A DNA stretch of 64,000 nt from an uncultured Clostridia bacterium (GCA_948852945.1 CAQPBJ010000001.1:1-64000), one strand, 5' to 3'. Shown: positions 18,393-26,192, counted from the stretch's first letter. Notes: generated by a model not told the origin, from the sequence alone. Numbers and translations: made by a program.

Positions 18393-19397
18393 TTGAAAAC
18401 AAAATTACAGAAATTAAAAGAAAGTAAAAAAAGAAAAAAGAGATTAAAACTAATAACATTATTATTAATAAGTTTAACAATCATATTGATAATTTTCATA
18501 ACAGCTAAAAAAAGCAGAAAAAATATTTCTACTCCACTAATACAACAAAAAAATGAAAAAATAGGAATGGCTGAAAACACAGAAATAAAGCAAGAAAACA
18601 ATGAAATAACTAATGAAGTAAATCAAGAACAATTAGTTGAAGTAGAAGAAGCAAAACAAGAGGCAGTAAAAGTAAAAGAAATTATAGAAAAATATATTGC
18701 AGAAAAAAATTTAAATGAAGAAAATTTTGCATTTTTTTATTATGACATAAATAGCAAAAATCAATATTTTTATAATGAAAATACATATTTTACTGCAGCA
18801 AGTACAATAAAAGTACCAATAGCAATGTTATACTATGACAAAATTACTCATGGAGATATAACATTAGATACTAAATTATTGTACCAATCATCAGACTATG
18901 AAGCTGGAGCAGGAAATACAAGTAACATATATAAATTTGGCGATTATATACCAATATCATTTTTATTAAGAGAAATGATAAAAGAAAGTGACAATACAGC
19001 AACAAATATATTAAAAAAAGAATTAGGCGGAGAAAAAGCATATAGAATATTAATAAAACAATATACAAAAGAAAATTTAACAGAAGAGTTTAATGTTGAA
19101 AATGTAACATCAGCAAAATATTCGCTAGATGTATTAAAAAGATTATATCAAGATAGAGAAAAGTATGCAGATTTAATAAACTTAATGAAAGAATCATCTT
19201 CAGGCGGATACTTAAAGAAAAATATTAAAAATTATGAAATAGCACATAAATATGGAAGCATTGCAGGATGTACACATGACTATGGAATAGTATATTACAA
19301 TGAAAATCCTTATTTAATAGGAGTATTTACAAAAAATATACCAAATGCAGAAAATCTTATAGCAGAGATAAGCAAAACAATAATAGATAATAATTAA
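18393..19397 (+). CDS. Class A beta-lactamase-like serine hydrolase, membrane anchored
   Basis: 334 residues: a very basic N-terminus, one membrane span (about 18-38), a Gln/Glu-rich linker to about 95, then a serine-hydrolase domain outside the cell. The active-site motifs are in order and at the class A spacing: STIK (Ser137, Lys140), SDN (199-201) and KYGS (286-289) in place of KTG. The missing Thr/Gly pair and no clear omega-loop ExxxN make penicillin hydrolysis uncertain; it may be a peptidoglycan-acting relative. Start is TTG at 18393 behind GGAG. It is 52 bases downstream of the pentapeptide gene. Confidence 0.8.
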   Translation: MKTKLQKLKESKKRKKRLKLITLLLISLTIILIIFITAKKSRKNISTPLIQQKNEKIGMAENTEIKQENNEITNEVNQEQLVEVEEAKQEAVKVKEIIEKYIAEKNLNEENFAFFYYDINSKNQYFYNENTYFTAASTIKVPIAMLYYDKITHGDITLDTKLLYQSSDYEAGAGNTSNIYKFGDYIPISFLLREMIKESDNTATNILKKELGGEKAYRILIKQYTKENLTEEFNVENVTSAKYSLDVLKRLYQDREKYADLINLMKESSSGGYLKKNIKNYEIAHKYGSIAGCTHDYGIVYYNENPYLIGVFTKNIPNAENLIAEISKTIIDNN

Positions 19398-19403
19398 AGT
19401 TCT

Positions 19404-19460
19404 AAGAAAAGCCTTCATAGAATACTATTAAACAAAGTATTCTTAAATGGAGGTTTTCTT
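19404..19460 (+). promoter_or_regulatory. Hairpin covering the spoIIID ribosome-binding site
   Basis: AAGAAAAGCCT (19404-19414) can pair with AGGTTTTCTT (19451-19460), enclosing a perfect 7-bp inner hairpin (19420-19426 with 19436-19442). The outer stem overlaps the GGAGG used by spoIIID. It may slow translation, or it may end transcription from the upstream gene. Confidence 0.5.
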
Positions 19461-19461
19461 T

Positions 19462-19716
19462 ATGTCAAAAAGAATAGAAGAGCGTGTAATTCAAGTTGCA
19501 CAGTATATTATAGATTCTAAAGATACAGTCAGAGGAAGTGCAAAAAAGTTTGGAGTAAGTAAAAGTACTATACATAAAGATGTAAGTCAAAGACTAGAGA
19601 AAATAAACAAAGCACTTTACATCGAAGTAAGAAAAATACTAAATGAAAACAAAGCAGAAAGGCATATAAGAGGAGGATTAGCAACTAAAAAGAAATATGA
19701 AAAACTAAAATTATAA
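19462..19716 (+). CDS. spoIIID: Sporulation transcription factor SpoIIID
   Basis: 84 residues from ATG 19462; an upstream in-frame ATG (19447) overlaps the GGAGG and is not the start. The product is nearly all the SpoIIID helix-turn-helix: YIIDSKDTVRGSAKKFGVSKSTIHKDVSQRL, then a basic C-terminal helix (HIRGGLATKKKYEKLK). SpoIIID controls mother-cell genes between SigE and SigK in sporulation. It is the first of several sporulation genes here. A hairpin overlaps its ribosome site. Confidence 0.95.
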   Translation: MSKRIEERVIQVAQYIIDSKDTVRGSAKKFGVSKSTIHKDVSQRLEKINKALYIEVRKILNENKAERHIRGGLATKKKYEKLKL

Positions 19717-19725
19717 TAATAAATA

Positions 19726-19755
19726 TTGACTTTTCAATTAGATTATAGCTAAAAT
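19726..19755 (+). promoter_or_regulatory. Probable promoter of the 19786 gene
   Basis: TTGACT, 18-nt spacer, TAAAAT. Confidence 0.45.
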
Positions 19756-19785
19756 AAAATATATAAGTATACAAAGGAGAAAAGA

Positions 19786-20226
19786 ATGAAAAAGATAAAA
19801 ATAATATTAGTAATTATAGTTCTTGCTATATTAATATCAGTAGGAACATACTTTGGAATAAGAACAATAAATATTAATAAATATACAAAAGCTAACGAAT
19901 ACGAAGTAAAAGAAGCAAAAATTCCATCTGTAAAAACAGTTTTAGGAGAGAAAAAAGTAAAAAAATACTCATATAAAAAGAACACTACAGAAATTCTAGA
20001 ACTTGAATTTGAAGATTCAAATAAAGAACAATCAGCAAAAGAATATTTAGACTACATAAAAGATAATGGAAATTATATAGAAATGAATACAGAAAATAAT
20101 AATACAAGACAAATTGCATCACCAGGAGCTGATATAATAACAGTACAAACAGAACTAACAGAAATAGGTTTCAAAGTAATTATAGAAGTTGGTCCTGGAG
20201 AAATGAAAATGGATTATACAGAATAA
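19786..20226 (+). CDS. Small membrane-anchored protein, unrecognised
   Basis: 146 residues. One N-terminal membrane span (IKIILVIIVLAILISVGTYFG) followed by a Lys/Glu-rich domain with alternating strands outside the cell. No cysteine pair or catalytic motif. It sits between spoIIID and yabG, has its own promoter and a terminator, so it may be a sporulation or envelope protein, but only the context suggests that. Confidence 0.5.
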   Translation: MKKIKIILVIIVLAILISVGTYFGIRTININKYTKANEYEVKEAKIPSVKTVLGEKKVKKYSYKKNTTEILELEFEDSNKEQSAKEYLDYIKDNGNYIEMNTENNNTRQIASPGADIITVQTELTEIGFKVIIEVGPGEMKMDYTE

Positions 20227-20228
20227 TG

Positions 20229-20260
20229 AAAAGACGTTCTAAACAGAACGTCTTTTTTGT
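20229..20260 (+). terminator. Intrinsic terminator
   Basis: A 12-bp stem with AAAC loop (AAAGACGTTCT with AGAACGTCTTT) followed by a T-run. Confidence 0.85.
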
Positions 20261-20318
20261 ATAAAAAATAGGGCACAAAGTAAAAATAAAAAACATATTT
20301 TATCATAGGTGGTAAAAT

Positions 20319-20897
20319 ATGTTTACAGAAAGCTATAAAAGAAATAGAAAAGGAAGTAGCAACGCAATAATACTACATTTAGATGGAGACAAAAAGTATG
20401 CTAAAAGAGCATTAAACTATTATAACAATTTAAATTTAAAAGCCATAGTAGAAAACATTCAAGAAAAAAATCAAAGCAATGAAATAACACTATTACTAGA
20501 AACATATAGACCAAATATATTAGTAATAACAGGACATGATAAAATGTATAAAAAAGGACAAGATTTATATAAAATAGAAAATTACAAAAATTCAAAATAT
20601 TTTATGGAAGTAGTGAAAAAAGCAAGAGAATGGGAAAAGTCAGAAGAAAAGTTAATAATATTTGCAGGAGCATGTGAAAGCTTTTACGAAGCATTAATGA
20701 TAGCAGGAGCAAATTTTGCGTCATCACCTGCAAGAATAATGATAGAATATAGAGACCCATTAATAATAGCAAGTAAGATAGCAATGGAAAATGAAAGAAA
20801 AAATATTACTATGAAAGATTTAAAACCATATTTGAGAAGTAACTATAATGGTATAGGAGGAAAGTGTGCAAAAGGGCAGAAAAAAGATTGGCAATAA
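20319..20897 (+). CDS. yabG: Short YabG-like sporulation cysteine protease
   Basis: 192 residues. YabG trims spore coat proteins in Bacillus and processes SleB/SipL-type proteins in Clostridia. The protease core is intact: LHLDGD, LVITGHD (His73), NSKYF and IIFAGACESFYEA (Cys119), then GANFASSPAR. Usual YabG is close to 290 residues; this one lacks the N-terminal domain of roughly 100 residues and no coding remnant is evident upstream, since the ATG has its own AGGTGG site. Adjacent veg downstream matches the yabG-veg order of Bacillus. Confidence 0.88.
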   Translation: MFTESYKRNRKGSSNAIILHLDGDKKYAKRALNYYNNLNLKAIVENIQEKNQSNEITLLLETYRPNILVITGHDKMYKKGQDLYKIENYKNSKYFMEVVKKAREWEKSEEKLIIFAGACESFYEALMIAGANFASSPARIMIEYRDPLIIASKIAMENERKNITMKDLKPYLRSNYNGIGGKCAKGQKKDWQ

Positions 20898-20912
20898 AGC
20901 AAAAAGTGAGAA

Positions 20913-20939
20913 TGTAACATAATTGTAACATAATTGTAA
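20913..20939 (+). repeat. Short tandem repeat
   Basis: The 11-bp unit TGTAACATAAT occurs twice in a row and then partly a third time, about 85 bases upstream of the veg -35 box. It could be a regulator site. Confidence 0.5.
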
Positions 20940-21021
20940 AAAGAAAGAAAAGAAACACCTTAAAAATGATATAACGCAGTAAACACAAGCGGTTTAACGA
21001 TATGATAAAACTAGCACATTT

Positions 21022-21050
21022 TTGACAAAAATCGACTCTGATGATATACT
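21022..21050 (+). promoter_or_regulatory. Strong promoter of veg
   Basis: TTGACA, 17-nt spacer, TATACT, one base from full consensus. The Bacillus veg promoter is also known for its strength. Confidence 0.8.
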
Positions 21051-21080
21051 GAGCCTATCAAAAATGAAGTAGGTGATTGT

Positions 21081-21383
21081 ATGATTTATAAGTCAGATAT
21101 TAGTAGTTTAAAAAAGAACATGGAGGAACAAATAGGTCACAAAATAATAGTAAAAGAGTCACCAGGAAAAAGAAGTAAGCCATTAGAAAAGTCAGCTATT
21201 ATTGAACAAGTTTATCCAACTTACTTTAGAGTAAAATTTGAAGAAAACGAAAGAAGAAGTTCTTATAACTATACAGATATATTTACAAAATCTGTAGAAG
21301 TTCAAATATACGATGGAGAAAAATTTCAAGCATTAGAACCACCAGCAATAATATCAAAGAAAAATAGAGAAGAATATGCATAA
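21081..21383 (+). CDS. veg: Veg family protein
   Basis: 100 residues, a little longer than Bacillus Veg. The central GHKIIVKESPGKRSKPLEKSA and TYFRVKFEENERRSSYNYTDIFTKSVEV segments match the Veg/DUF1021 family, an SH3-like small protein linked to biofilm regulation in B. subtilis. It has a strong promoter and is followed immediately by a terminator, so it is monocistronic. Confidence 0.92.
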   Translation: MIYKSDISSLKKNMEEQIGHKIIVKESPGKRSKPLEKSAIIEQVYPTYFRVKFEENERRSSYNYTDIFTKSVEVQIYDGEKFQALEPPAIISKKNREEYA

Positions 21384-21412
21384 AAATTCCTTGAAAAAGG
21401 AATTTTTTTTTG
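21382..21412 (+). terminator. Intrinsic terminator after veg
   Basis: AAAATTCCTT pairs with AAGGAATTTT, then a run of T residues. Confidence 0.85.
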
Positions 21413-21454
21413 ACCTCTAAATATAATTAAAATATATGAATAAGGAGGTAGAAA

Positions 21455-22936
21455 ATGGAATTACAAATTCAAAAAGAAACTATAAATGTAAAAAAGAGAA
21501 TAGGAGAAAAAAATAAAAGAATCTCAATAGAAAAAGACTATATATTGCCAGATAGTAAACCAGACATAATAAAAGTACAATCAGAAAGTAGCTTGCCATA
21601 TATCAGAAAAAAAGAAAATATGGAAAATAGATTAAAAATAGAAGGAGGATTTGAAACAAGAATATCTTATATAACAAGTGAAGGAAAAAATAGAGTACTA
21701 AAAATAGACGAAGAACTTTCAGAAGTATTAGATATTGAGGGAATAAATCAAGAAAGCAGTATTTCAGAAAAAATATCAATAATACAGATAGAAACAAGTA
21801 TACTAAATGAAAGAAAAATCCATTATAAAATAGAAGCAGAGATACAAGTAGTAGCTTCTAAAAAAGAAAATATAGAATTAATTTATGAAATAAATAAAGT
21901 GCATAATATAGAAACATTATCTAAAAAAACTAATATAGATACATATATTGGTCATAGTGAATCAAAAATATCAGTAAAAGAAAAATTAGAAACAGAAAAT
22001 ATTCAAGAAGGAATAGAAGTAGTAAAATTCAAACCCAAAGTAGAAAATATAGAAACTAAAATAAGTTATAACAAAATATTAGTAAAAGCAGACTGCAAAA
22101 TAAAATGTGTGTATCAATCTAAAAGCGGAAGTACATACATGGTCCAAAAAGAAGTGCCAGTAATGGGATTTTTAGACATAGAAAATATAGATGAAGAATG
22201 TGAAAGTAATATAGAACTAACACTTAAAAATATAAATATTAATGAAGATTGTAGCAATAAAAATGAAATAGAAATAGAAATGGAATTCAATTTATCAGGA
22301 GATATATATCAAAAAAGAGAAATAAACATGATGATAGACTTATATGGTATAAATTACAAAACAGATTTTAAAAATCAAACTATGTATTTAGAAAAAAGTA
22401 AGCCACAAGTATTAAAAAAAGTAGAATTAGAAAATAAAACATTAATAGAAGATATAAATCAAATATACGATCAAGAGTATATAATAAAAAATGTTCAAAC
22501 CAAAGAAGAAAAAACAGAAGTGCAAATAAAAGCAACATATCTATATAGTTCATTTGAAAATGAAACTATAAATAAGTACGAAACAATAATAACAAAAGAA
22601 CTAAATGCAAAATATGATCTAGAAAAAACAAAAATAAAAATTGAAAAAGAAAATACAGTATTATTACCAGATTCAAGTATAGAAGCAACATTAGAATTAA
22701 GTATACAAAGTTTAAATGCAGAAAAAATAGAAGTTATAAACGAAATAGAAATAGAAGACGAAGAATCAGACGATAAATACAGTATGATAATATATTGTGT
22801 AAAAGAAGGAGATTCATTATGGAAAATTGCTAAAAAATTTAAAAGTACAGTAAAAGAAATTTCCAATATAAATGAAATAGAAGATGAAAATAAAATAAAT
22901 ATAGGAGATAAGATATATATACCACGAGCAATATAA
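21455..22936 (+). CDS. SPOCS (DUF3794) domain protein with C-terminal LysM
   Basis: 493 residues without a signal peptide. The first about 440 residues contain repeated DUF3794/SPOCS-type modules; the N-terminal DYILPDSKPDIIKVQ is a typical entry. The C-terminus (about 445-493) is a LysM domain: YCVKEGDSLWKIAKKF and INIGDKIYIP. In Clostridioides difficile SipL has this architecture and joins the coat protein SpoIVA to the spore; a coat-assembly role here is therefore likely. AAGGAGG site; it lies directly after veg in the sporulation block. Confidence 0.88.
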   Translation: MELQIQKETINVKKRIGEKNKRISIEKDYILPDSKPDIIKVQSESSLPYIRKKENMENRLKIEGGFETRISYITSEGKNRVLKIDEELSEVLDIEGINQESSISEKISIIQIETSILNERKIHYKIEAEIQVVASKKENIELIYEINKVHNIETLSKKTNIDTYIGHSESKISVKEKLETENIQEGIEVVKFKPKVENIETKISYNKILVKADCKIKCVYQSKSGSTYMVQKEVPVMGFLDIENIDEECESNIELTLKNININEDCSNKNEIEIEMEFNLSGDIYQKREINMMIDLYGINYKTDFKNQTMYLEKSKPQVLKKVELENKTLIEDINQIYDQEYIIKNVQTKEEKTEVQIKATYLYSSFENETINKYETIITKELNAKYDLEKTKIKIEKENTVLLPDSSIEATLELSIQSLNAEKIEVINEIEIEDEESDDKYSMIIYCVKEGDSLWKIAKKFKSTVKEISNINEIEDENKINIGDKIYIPRAI

Positions 22937-22958
22937 AGAAAAAAAGCGTATTTATATA

Positions 22959-22987
22959 TTGACATCATTTTTTAGATATGCTAACAT
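22959..22987 (+). promoter_or_regulatory. Promoter of cassette gene 1
   Basis: TTGACA, 17-nt spacer, TAACAT. Confidence 0.6.
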
Positions 22988-23056
22988 TCCAAAGGTGCAA
23001 ATTACACTAAATAGAAGGTAAATATACTTTCTAAAAAGCTTTTTGAATAGGAGAAA

Positions 23057-23398
23057 ATGAGAGTTATGAAAAACATCAAGCTATGGCGGAGAAGGAAACT
23101 AAAGAAAATAGCAGTACTACCTATGGACTTTACAGGTGCGCTACTCGCCAAAACAAAAAATTCAGGAGTTGTGGTGTTAACCATGAAAAACGGAAGAGTA
23201 GTGACCTACATAACAGACATTGCAGAAGAAAACGATGATACTAAATACTGCATAAGGCAGGCAAGAAAAGTATTAAAAAATGCAAATATGTCTGATTTCA
23301 TACTCTATGAGTGGGAAAACGTAGGAGATAGTTTTGAACAGCTTATGTTTGTATATGGGGGAGAACTAAACCCTCAAATGAGCTGTGTTAAATGTTAA
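23057..23398 (+). CDS. Cassette gene 1: 113-residue protein of unknown function
   Basis: The product is basic at its start (NIKLWRRRKLKK), then a mixed alpha/beta domain with VVVLTMKNGRVVTYITDIAEENDD and a C-terminal SCVKC cysteine pair. No family recognised. Start could be ATG 23057 (ribosome site only three bases away) or ATG 23066 (twelve bases). Composition is unlike its neighbours: 24 of 60 bases G/C at 23161-23220, and CGG, GCG and CGC codons occur. It has its own promoter and terminator. Confidence 0.55.
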   Translation: MRVMKNIKLWRRRKLKKIAVLPMDFTGALLAKTKNSGVVVLTMKNGRVVTYITDIAEENDDTKYCIRQARKVLKNANMSDFILYEWENVGDSFEQLMFVYGGELNPQMSCVKC

Positions 23399-23436
23399 AT
23401 AATTCAAAAATTCTGAAAATTCTAACAAGCAAATCT

Positions 23437-23478
23437 AAAAAGCCGATAGCTGTTTAATAAAGCTGTTGGCTTCTTTTC
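23437..23478 (+). terminator. Terminator of cassette gene 1
   Basis: AAGCCGATAGCT (23440-23451) pairs with AGCTGTTGGCTT (23461-23472) using two G-U pairs, followed by TCTTTTCTT. Confidence 0.65.
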
Positions 23479-23565
23479 TTATTAAAAAACCAAAATGAAA
23501 ATATAAAAAATGCGAAAAAACTAAATGAAAAAACTAAATAAAAAACAGAAAATATTACGAAAATA

Positions 23566-23594
23566 TTGACAATTAGCAAACTTTATATTAAAAT
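23566..23594 (+). promoter_or_regulatory. Promoter of rplM-rpsI
   Basis: TTGACA, 17-nt spacer, TAAAAT. Confidence 0.7.
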
Positions 23595-23604
23595 ATTAAC
23601 GCAT

Positions 23605-23695
23605 TGTATGTAAATATAAATTTATTAAATGCTTCTCCCCGGTAGCAGATAATAAATTTTATATATAAATATAATAATTGAATGGAGGGTAATTA
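23605..23695 (+). ncRNA. Probable ribosomal protein L13 leader
   Basis: Between promoter and rplM, ATATAAATTTATT pairs with AATAAATTTTATAT, enclosing TGCT/AGCA around a C-rich loop (TCTCCCCGGT). Gram-positive rplM operons often carry an autoregulatory L13 leader; the C-rich loop with a flanking stem fits, but I cannot align it to a covariance model here. Confidence 0.5.
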
Positions 23696-23700
23696 TTACC

Positions 23701-24138
23701 ATGAATAATACAACATATAGCGCAAAGAAAAGCGAAATAGAAAGCAAATGGTATGTAATTGATGCAACAGGAAAACCATTAGGTAGAGTTGCAACAGAAG
23801 CTGCAAAATTATTAAGAGGAAAACACAAACCAACATACACACCATCAATAGATACAGGAGATCACGTAATAATTATAAATTGTAGTGAAGCTGTATTAAC
23901 AGGAAAAAAATTAGATCAAAAAGTATATAGACATCATTCAGGATATATTGGAGGAATGACAGAAACATCAGCTAGAGTAATGATGGAAAATACTCCAGAA
24001 AAAGCAATGATGCTTGCAATAAAAGGTATGCTTCCACATACAAAATTAGGAAGACAAATGATTAAGAAATTAAGAGTATATGCTGGTAGCGAACACGAAA
24101 ACATAGCTCAAAAACCAGAAGTATGGGAGGTAAAATAA
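23701..24138 (+). CDS. rplM: 50S ribosomal protein L13
   Basis: 145 residues, normal length. ESKWYVIDATGKPLGRVATE, LRGKHKPTYTPSIDTGD, YRHHSGYIGG and GMLPHTKLGRQM are standard L13 signatures. It overlaps the rpsI start by one base (TAATG), giving translational coupling. Structural role in early 50S assembly. Confidence 0.97.
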   Translation: MNNTTYSAKKSEIESKWYVIDATGKPLGRVATEAAKLLRGKHKPTYTPSIDTGDHVIIINCSEAVLTGKKLDQKVYRHHSGYIGGMTETSARVMMENTPEKAMMLAIKGMLPHTKLGRQMIKKLRVYAGSEHENIAQKPEVWEVK

Positions 24139-24542
24139 TGGCTAAGAAATCTGAAAAAATAGTTTTCTGCGGAACAGGTAGAAGAAAAAGCTCAATATCT
24201 AGAGTTAGACTAGTTGAAGGTAAAGGTGAAATCACAGTTAACGGACAAAAACTAGATGAATATTTTGGAACAGAAATATTAAAAGTTATAGTTAAACAAC
24301 CATTAACAGTTACAAATACAGTAGGAAAATACGATATTATTTGTAAAGTTGAAGGTGGAGGATATACTGGTCAAGCTGGAGCTATTAGACATGGTATAGC
24401 AAGAGCTTTATTAGAAGCAAATGGTGAATATAGAGCAGCTTTAAAAGCAAACGGATTCTTAACAAGAGATCCACGTATGAAAGAAAGAAAAAAATACGGA
24501 CTTAAAAAAGCAAGAAAAGCTCCACAATTCTCAAAGAGATAA
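24138..24542 (+). CDS. rpsI: 30S ribosomal protein S9
   Basis: 134 residues from ATG 24138; an ATG at 24123 contains the GGGAGG ribosome site and is not the start. Conserved GTGRRKSSISRVRL, GGGYTGQAGAIRHGIARAL and the C-terminal LTRDPRMKERKKYGLKKARKAPQFSKR, whose terminal KR tail reaches the P-site tRNA, are present. Confidence 0.97.
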   Translation: MAKKSEKIVFCGTGRRKSSISRVRLVEGKGEITVNGQKLDEYFGTEILKVIVKQPLTVTNTVGKYDIICKVEGGGYTGQAGAIRHGIARALLEANGEYRAALKANGFLTRDPRMKERKKYGLKKARKAPQFSKR

Positions 24543-24578
24543 TTACAAGCCCGTTTGGGAAAGAAAACAAAAAATATA

Positions 24579-24613
24579 CAAAGCGGTAATCTATATAGAC
24601 TACCGCTTTTTTT
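24579..24613. terminator. Bidirectional terminator after rpsI
   Basis: AAGCGGTA pairs with TACCGCTT around an ATCTATATAGAC apex, followed by nine T residues; the convergent 24614 gene also ends here. Confidence 0.85.
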
Positions 24614-25150
24614 TTATTTTTCGTTTCTGAACGAACTCTGATAAAAAATTTCTTCCTCTAGTGGTATAGAAATTTGTAATTTTTTTCCTGTTCTAGTTTG
24701 GTAACTAGTATCTTCTATTAATGAACTATAATTATGTTCTAGCTTATATCTAGGATTTAACAATATTTGTTTATTATTTACATCTATATATCCTTTTAGA
24801 AATTCTGGATTCAAAGTAAAACTTAAATCCTGATTTTGAGTCCATATTGGAATTCCACTTTTTCCAGTACCTTTATTTACTAAAATCATTACTAAATATT
24901 TTAAATCCCAATGTGGCCAACTTTTTAATTTATCATAAAGTAATTTATCATCTTTATCTATTAATTCTGATGTATACATTAATTCCGGATAATCACATTT
25001 TAAACCATATTTACAAATGTCTTCAGCATCTTCCTTTGTGTAAGTCCCATGTAGAAATAGAAAATTATATTCTTTTAAAGATTCTTCTAATATATTATTA
25101 AACTTTCTAATAAATTCAGCACCAAAATATTCTTCACTATTTTTAATCAT
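24614..25150 (-). CDS. Unrecognised protein, possible ADP-ribosyltransferase-like fold
   Basis: 178 residues, no signal or membrane segment. LFLHGTYTKEDAEDICKYGL resembles the H-G-T start of ADP-ribosyltransferase-like domains, in which a His-Gly pair binds NAD and a nearby helix contains I..GL. The rest (LMYTSELIDK, IPIWTQNQDLSF, ISIPLEEEIFYQSSF) could supply the Tyr and Glu of such a site but the match is loose. It has a full-consensus promoter and a leader of about 190 bases. No antitoxin-like partner lies next to it. Confidence 0.5.
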   Translation of the reverse strand: MIKNSEEYFGAEFIRKFNNILEESLKEYNFLFLHGTYTKEDAEDICKYGLKCDYPELMYTSELIDKDDKLLYDKLKSWPHWDLKYLVMILVNKGTGKSGIPIWTQNQDLSFTLNPEFLKGYIDVNNKQILLNPRYKLEHNYSSLIEDTSYQTRTGKKLQISIPLEEEIFYQSSFRNEK

Positions 25151-25345
25151 TTTAGTTAACTCCTATTATTTACTTTATAAATATTATATGAAGATTTACG
25201 GACTAATTTGTACATGAGTTATTCTTATAATTAGCCATAAAAAAATTAATATTAATAATTGTAAAAGTATTTCTTATAATATTCTATACCACCTCATTTT
25301 ATTTATAGAATTGAGATGATAACCACATTTTGCGTATCTTTATGC
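25151..25345 (-). other. Long 5' leader of the 24614 gene
   Basis: About 195 non-coding bases separate the promoter from the start codon. ATTCTATA and TATAGAAT form a perfect 8-bp stem whose loop carries GAGGTGG. No reading frame of useful length and no known riboswitch motif was seen. Confidence 0.4.
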
Positions 25346-25374
25346 ATTATATAGAAAAGAAAAAACAATGTCAA
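25346..25374 (-). promoter_or_regulatory. Full-consensus promoter of the 24614 gene
   Basis: Minus strand: TTGACA, 17-nt spacer, TATAAT. Confidence 0.75.
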
Positions 25375-25425
25375 CGAATTCAAAAAGCCTTAATTTGATT
25401 ATAAATAATGTACTGGATATTAAGG

Positions 25426-25454
25426 TTGACATAAAAAAGAAAATAATCTATAAT
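25426..25454 (+). promoter_or_regulatory. Full-consensus promoter of cassette gene 2
   Basis: TTGACA, 17-nt spacer, TATAAT; divergent from the promoter at 25346-25374. Confidence 0.8.
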
Positions 25455-25476
25455 AAAAAAAGTAGAGAGATTGTTT

Positions 25477-25520
25477 ACTCTTCAATAGCAAAAGTTGGAG
25501 AGTAAAGCCTCCAATTTTTG
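25477..25520 (+). promoter_or_regulatory. Attenuator-like leader with two exclusive hairpins
   Basis: ACTCTTCAA (25477-25485) can pair with TTGGAGAGT (25495-25503). The same TTGGAG (25495-25500) can instead pair with CTCCAA (25509-25514), which is followed at once by five T residues like a terminator. The two forms exclude each other, and lie just after the promoter of the 25556 gene. Confidence 0.6.
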
Positions 25521-25555
25521 TTTAACACTTTAATCAAAAACAAGGAGGAGATGCA

Positions 25556-25966
25556 ATGACATCAAAAAAAATGATTAAGGCTGCAGGCATAGCTATAGTA
25601 GTGCTTGGAGCGACGAAGGGGCTTTACAACAAAGTAGATCGGAAGTTCTGGCTGTGGCTGTATAGGAAAGAAGAAGAAAGAGCGAAAATAGCACTTGAGA
25701 AAGTGCTAGAGCTCAATAACTGGAGCAAATACAGCTTTCAATACGCCAGTGACTCTGGAACAGTTCCAATCTATACCTATGCAAAGGACATCGATATCGA
25801 AAGCATGCGTGTACCTAAAGGATATGTTTTACACAAAATGATGCACGCAACGGGTGCAATAAACTATGTACTGGGAGCCGAATCTAAGCGGAGTATATCC
25901 TTTACCTACTATCCTGCATACCTTTACTTAGAAAGCGCAGAGGAATGGGCAGAGATGGGACTCTAA
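25556..25966 (+). CDS. Cassette gene 2: 136-residue protein of unknown function
   Basis: A hydrophobic N-terminus (AAGIAIVVLGATKGLY) could be an anchor or signal; then a basic helix, WLYRKEEERAKIALEKVLEL, and a domain rich in Tyr, Ser and Ala ending SAEEWAEMGL. No known motif. Composition is foreign to the surroundings: 26 of 60 bases G/C at 25741-25800, with CGT, CGG and GCC codons. AAGGAGGAG ribosome site, a full-consensus promoter, an attenuator-like leader and its own terminator make it a self-contained unit. Confidence 0.6.
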   Translation: MTSKKMIKAAGIAIVVLGATKGLYNKVDRKFWLWLYRKEEERAKIALEKVLELNNWSKYSFQYASDSGTVPIYTYAKDIDIESMRVPKGYVLHKMMHATGAINYVLGAESKRSISFTYYPAYLYLESAEEWAEMGL

Positions 25967-25987
25967 TAAGGAAAAAAGGCAGAAAGA

Positions 25988-26018
25988 AAGCGGGTAAGTC
26001 TGAGACTTACCCGCTTCT
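25988..26018. terminator. Terminator of cassette gene 2
   Basis: AAGCGGGTAAGTC pairs perfectly with GACTTACCCGCTT around TGA, GC-rich compared with host terminators; T-run follows loosely. It also separates the convergent zinc-ribbon gene. Confidence 0.75.
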
Positions 26019-26024
26019 GTCGTT

Positions 26025-26192
26025 TTAATAATTATTTTTTTGTTGTTTTCTAGCTTTTCTACAAGCTGGACATCTTACAGGTTGATTTGTAAAACCTTTT
26101 TCAGCATAAAATTGTTGTTCACCAGCAGTGAAAACAAATTCAGCACCACAATCTTTACATGTAAGTGTAATATCTTCATAGTTAGATTCCAT
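26025..26192 (-). CDS. Small zinc-ribbon protein
   Basis: 55 residues, too short for most gene callers. It starts at ATG 26192 with AGGAGG nearby. Two Cys pairs, CKDC (12-15) and CPAC (41-44), hold a zinc ribbon, with DCGAEFVFTAGEQQFYAEKGF between them and a basic KARKQQKNNY tail. This matches the family of small zinc-ribbon (zf-trcl-type) proteins of unknown function often found in Firmicutes. Own promoter upstream at 26304-26332. Confidence 0.8.
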   Translation of the reverse strand: MESNYEDITLTCKDCGAEFVFTAGEQQFYAEKGFTNQPVRCPACRKARKQQKNNY

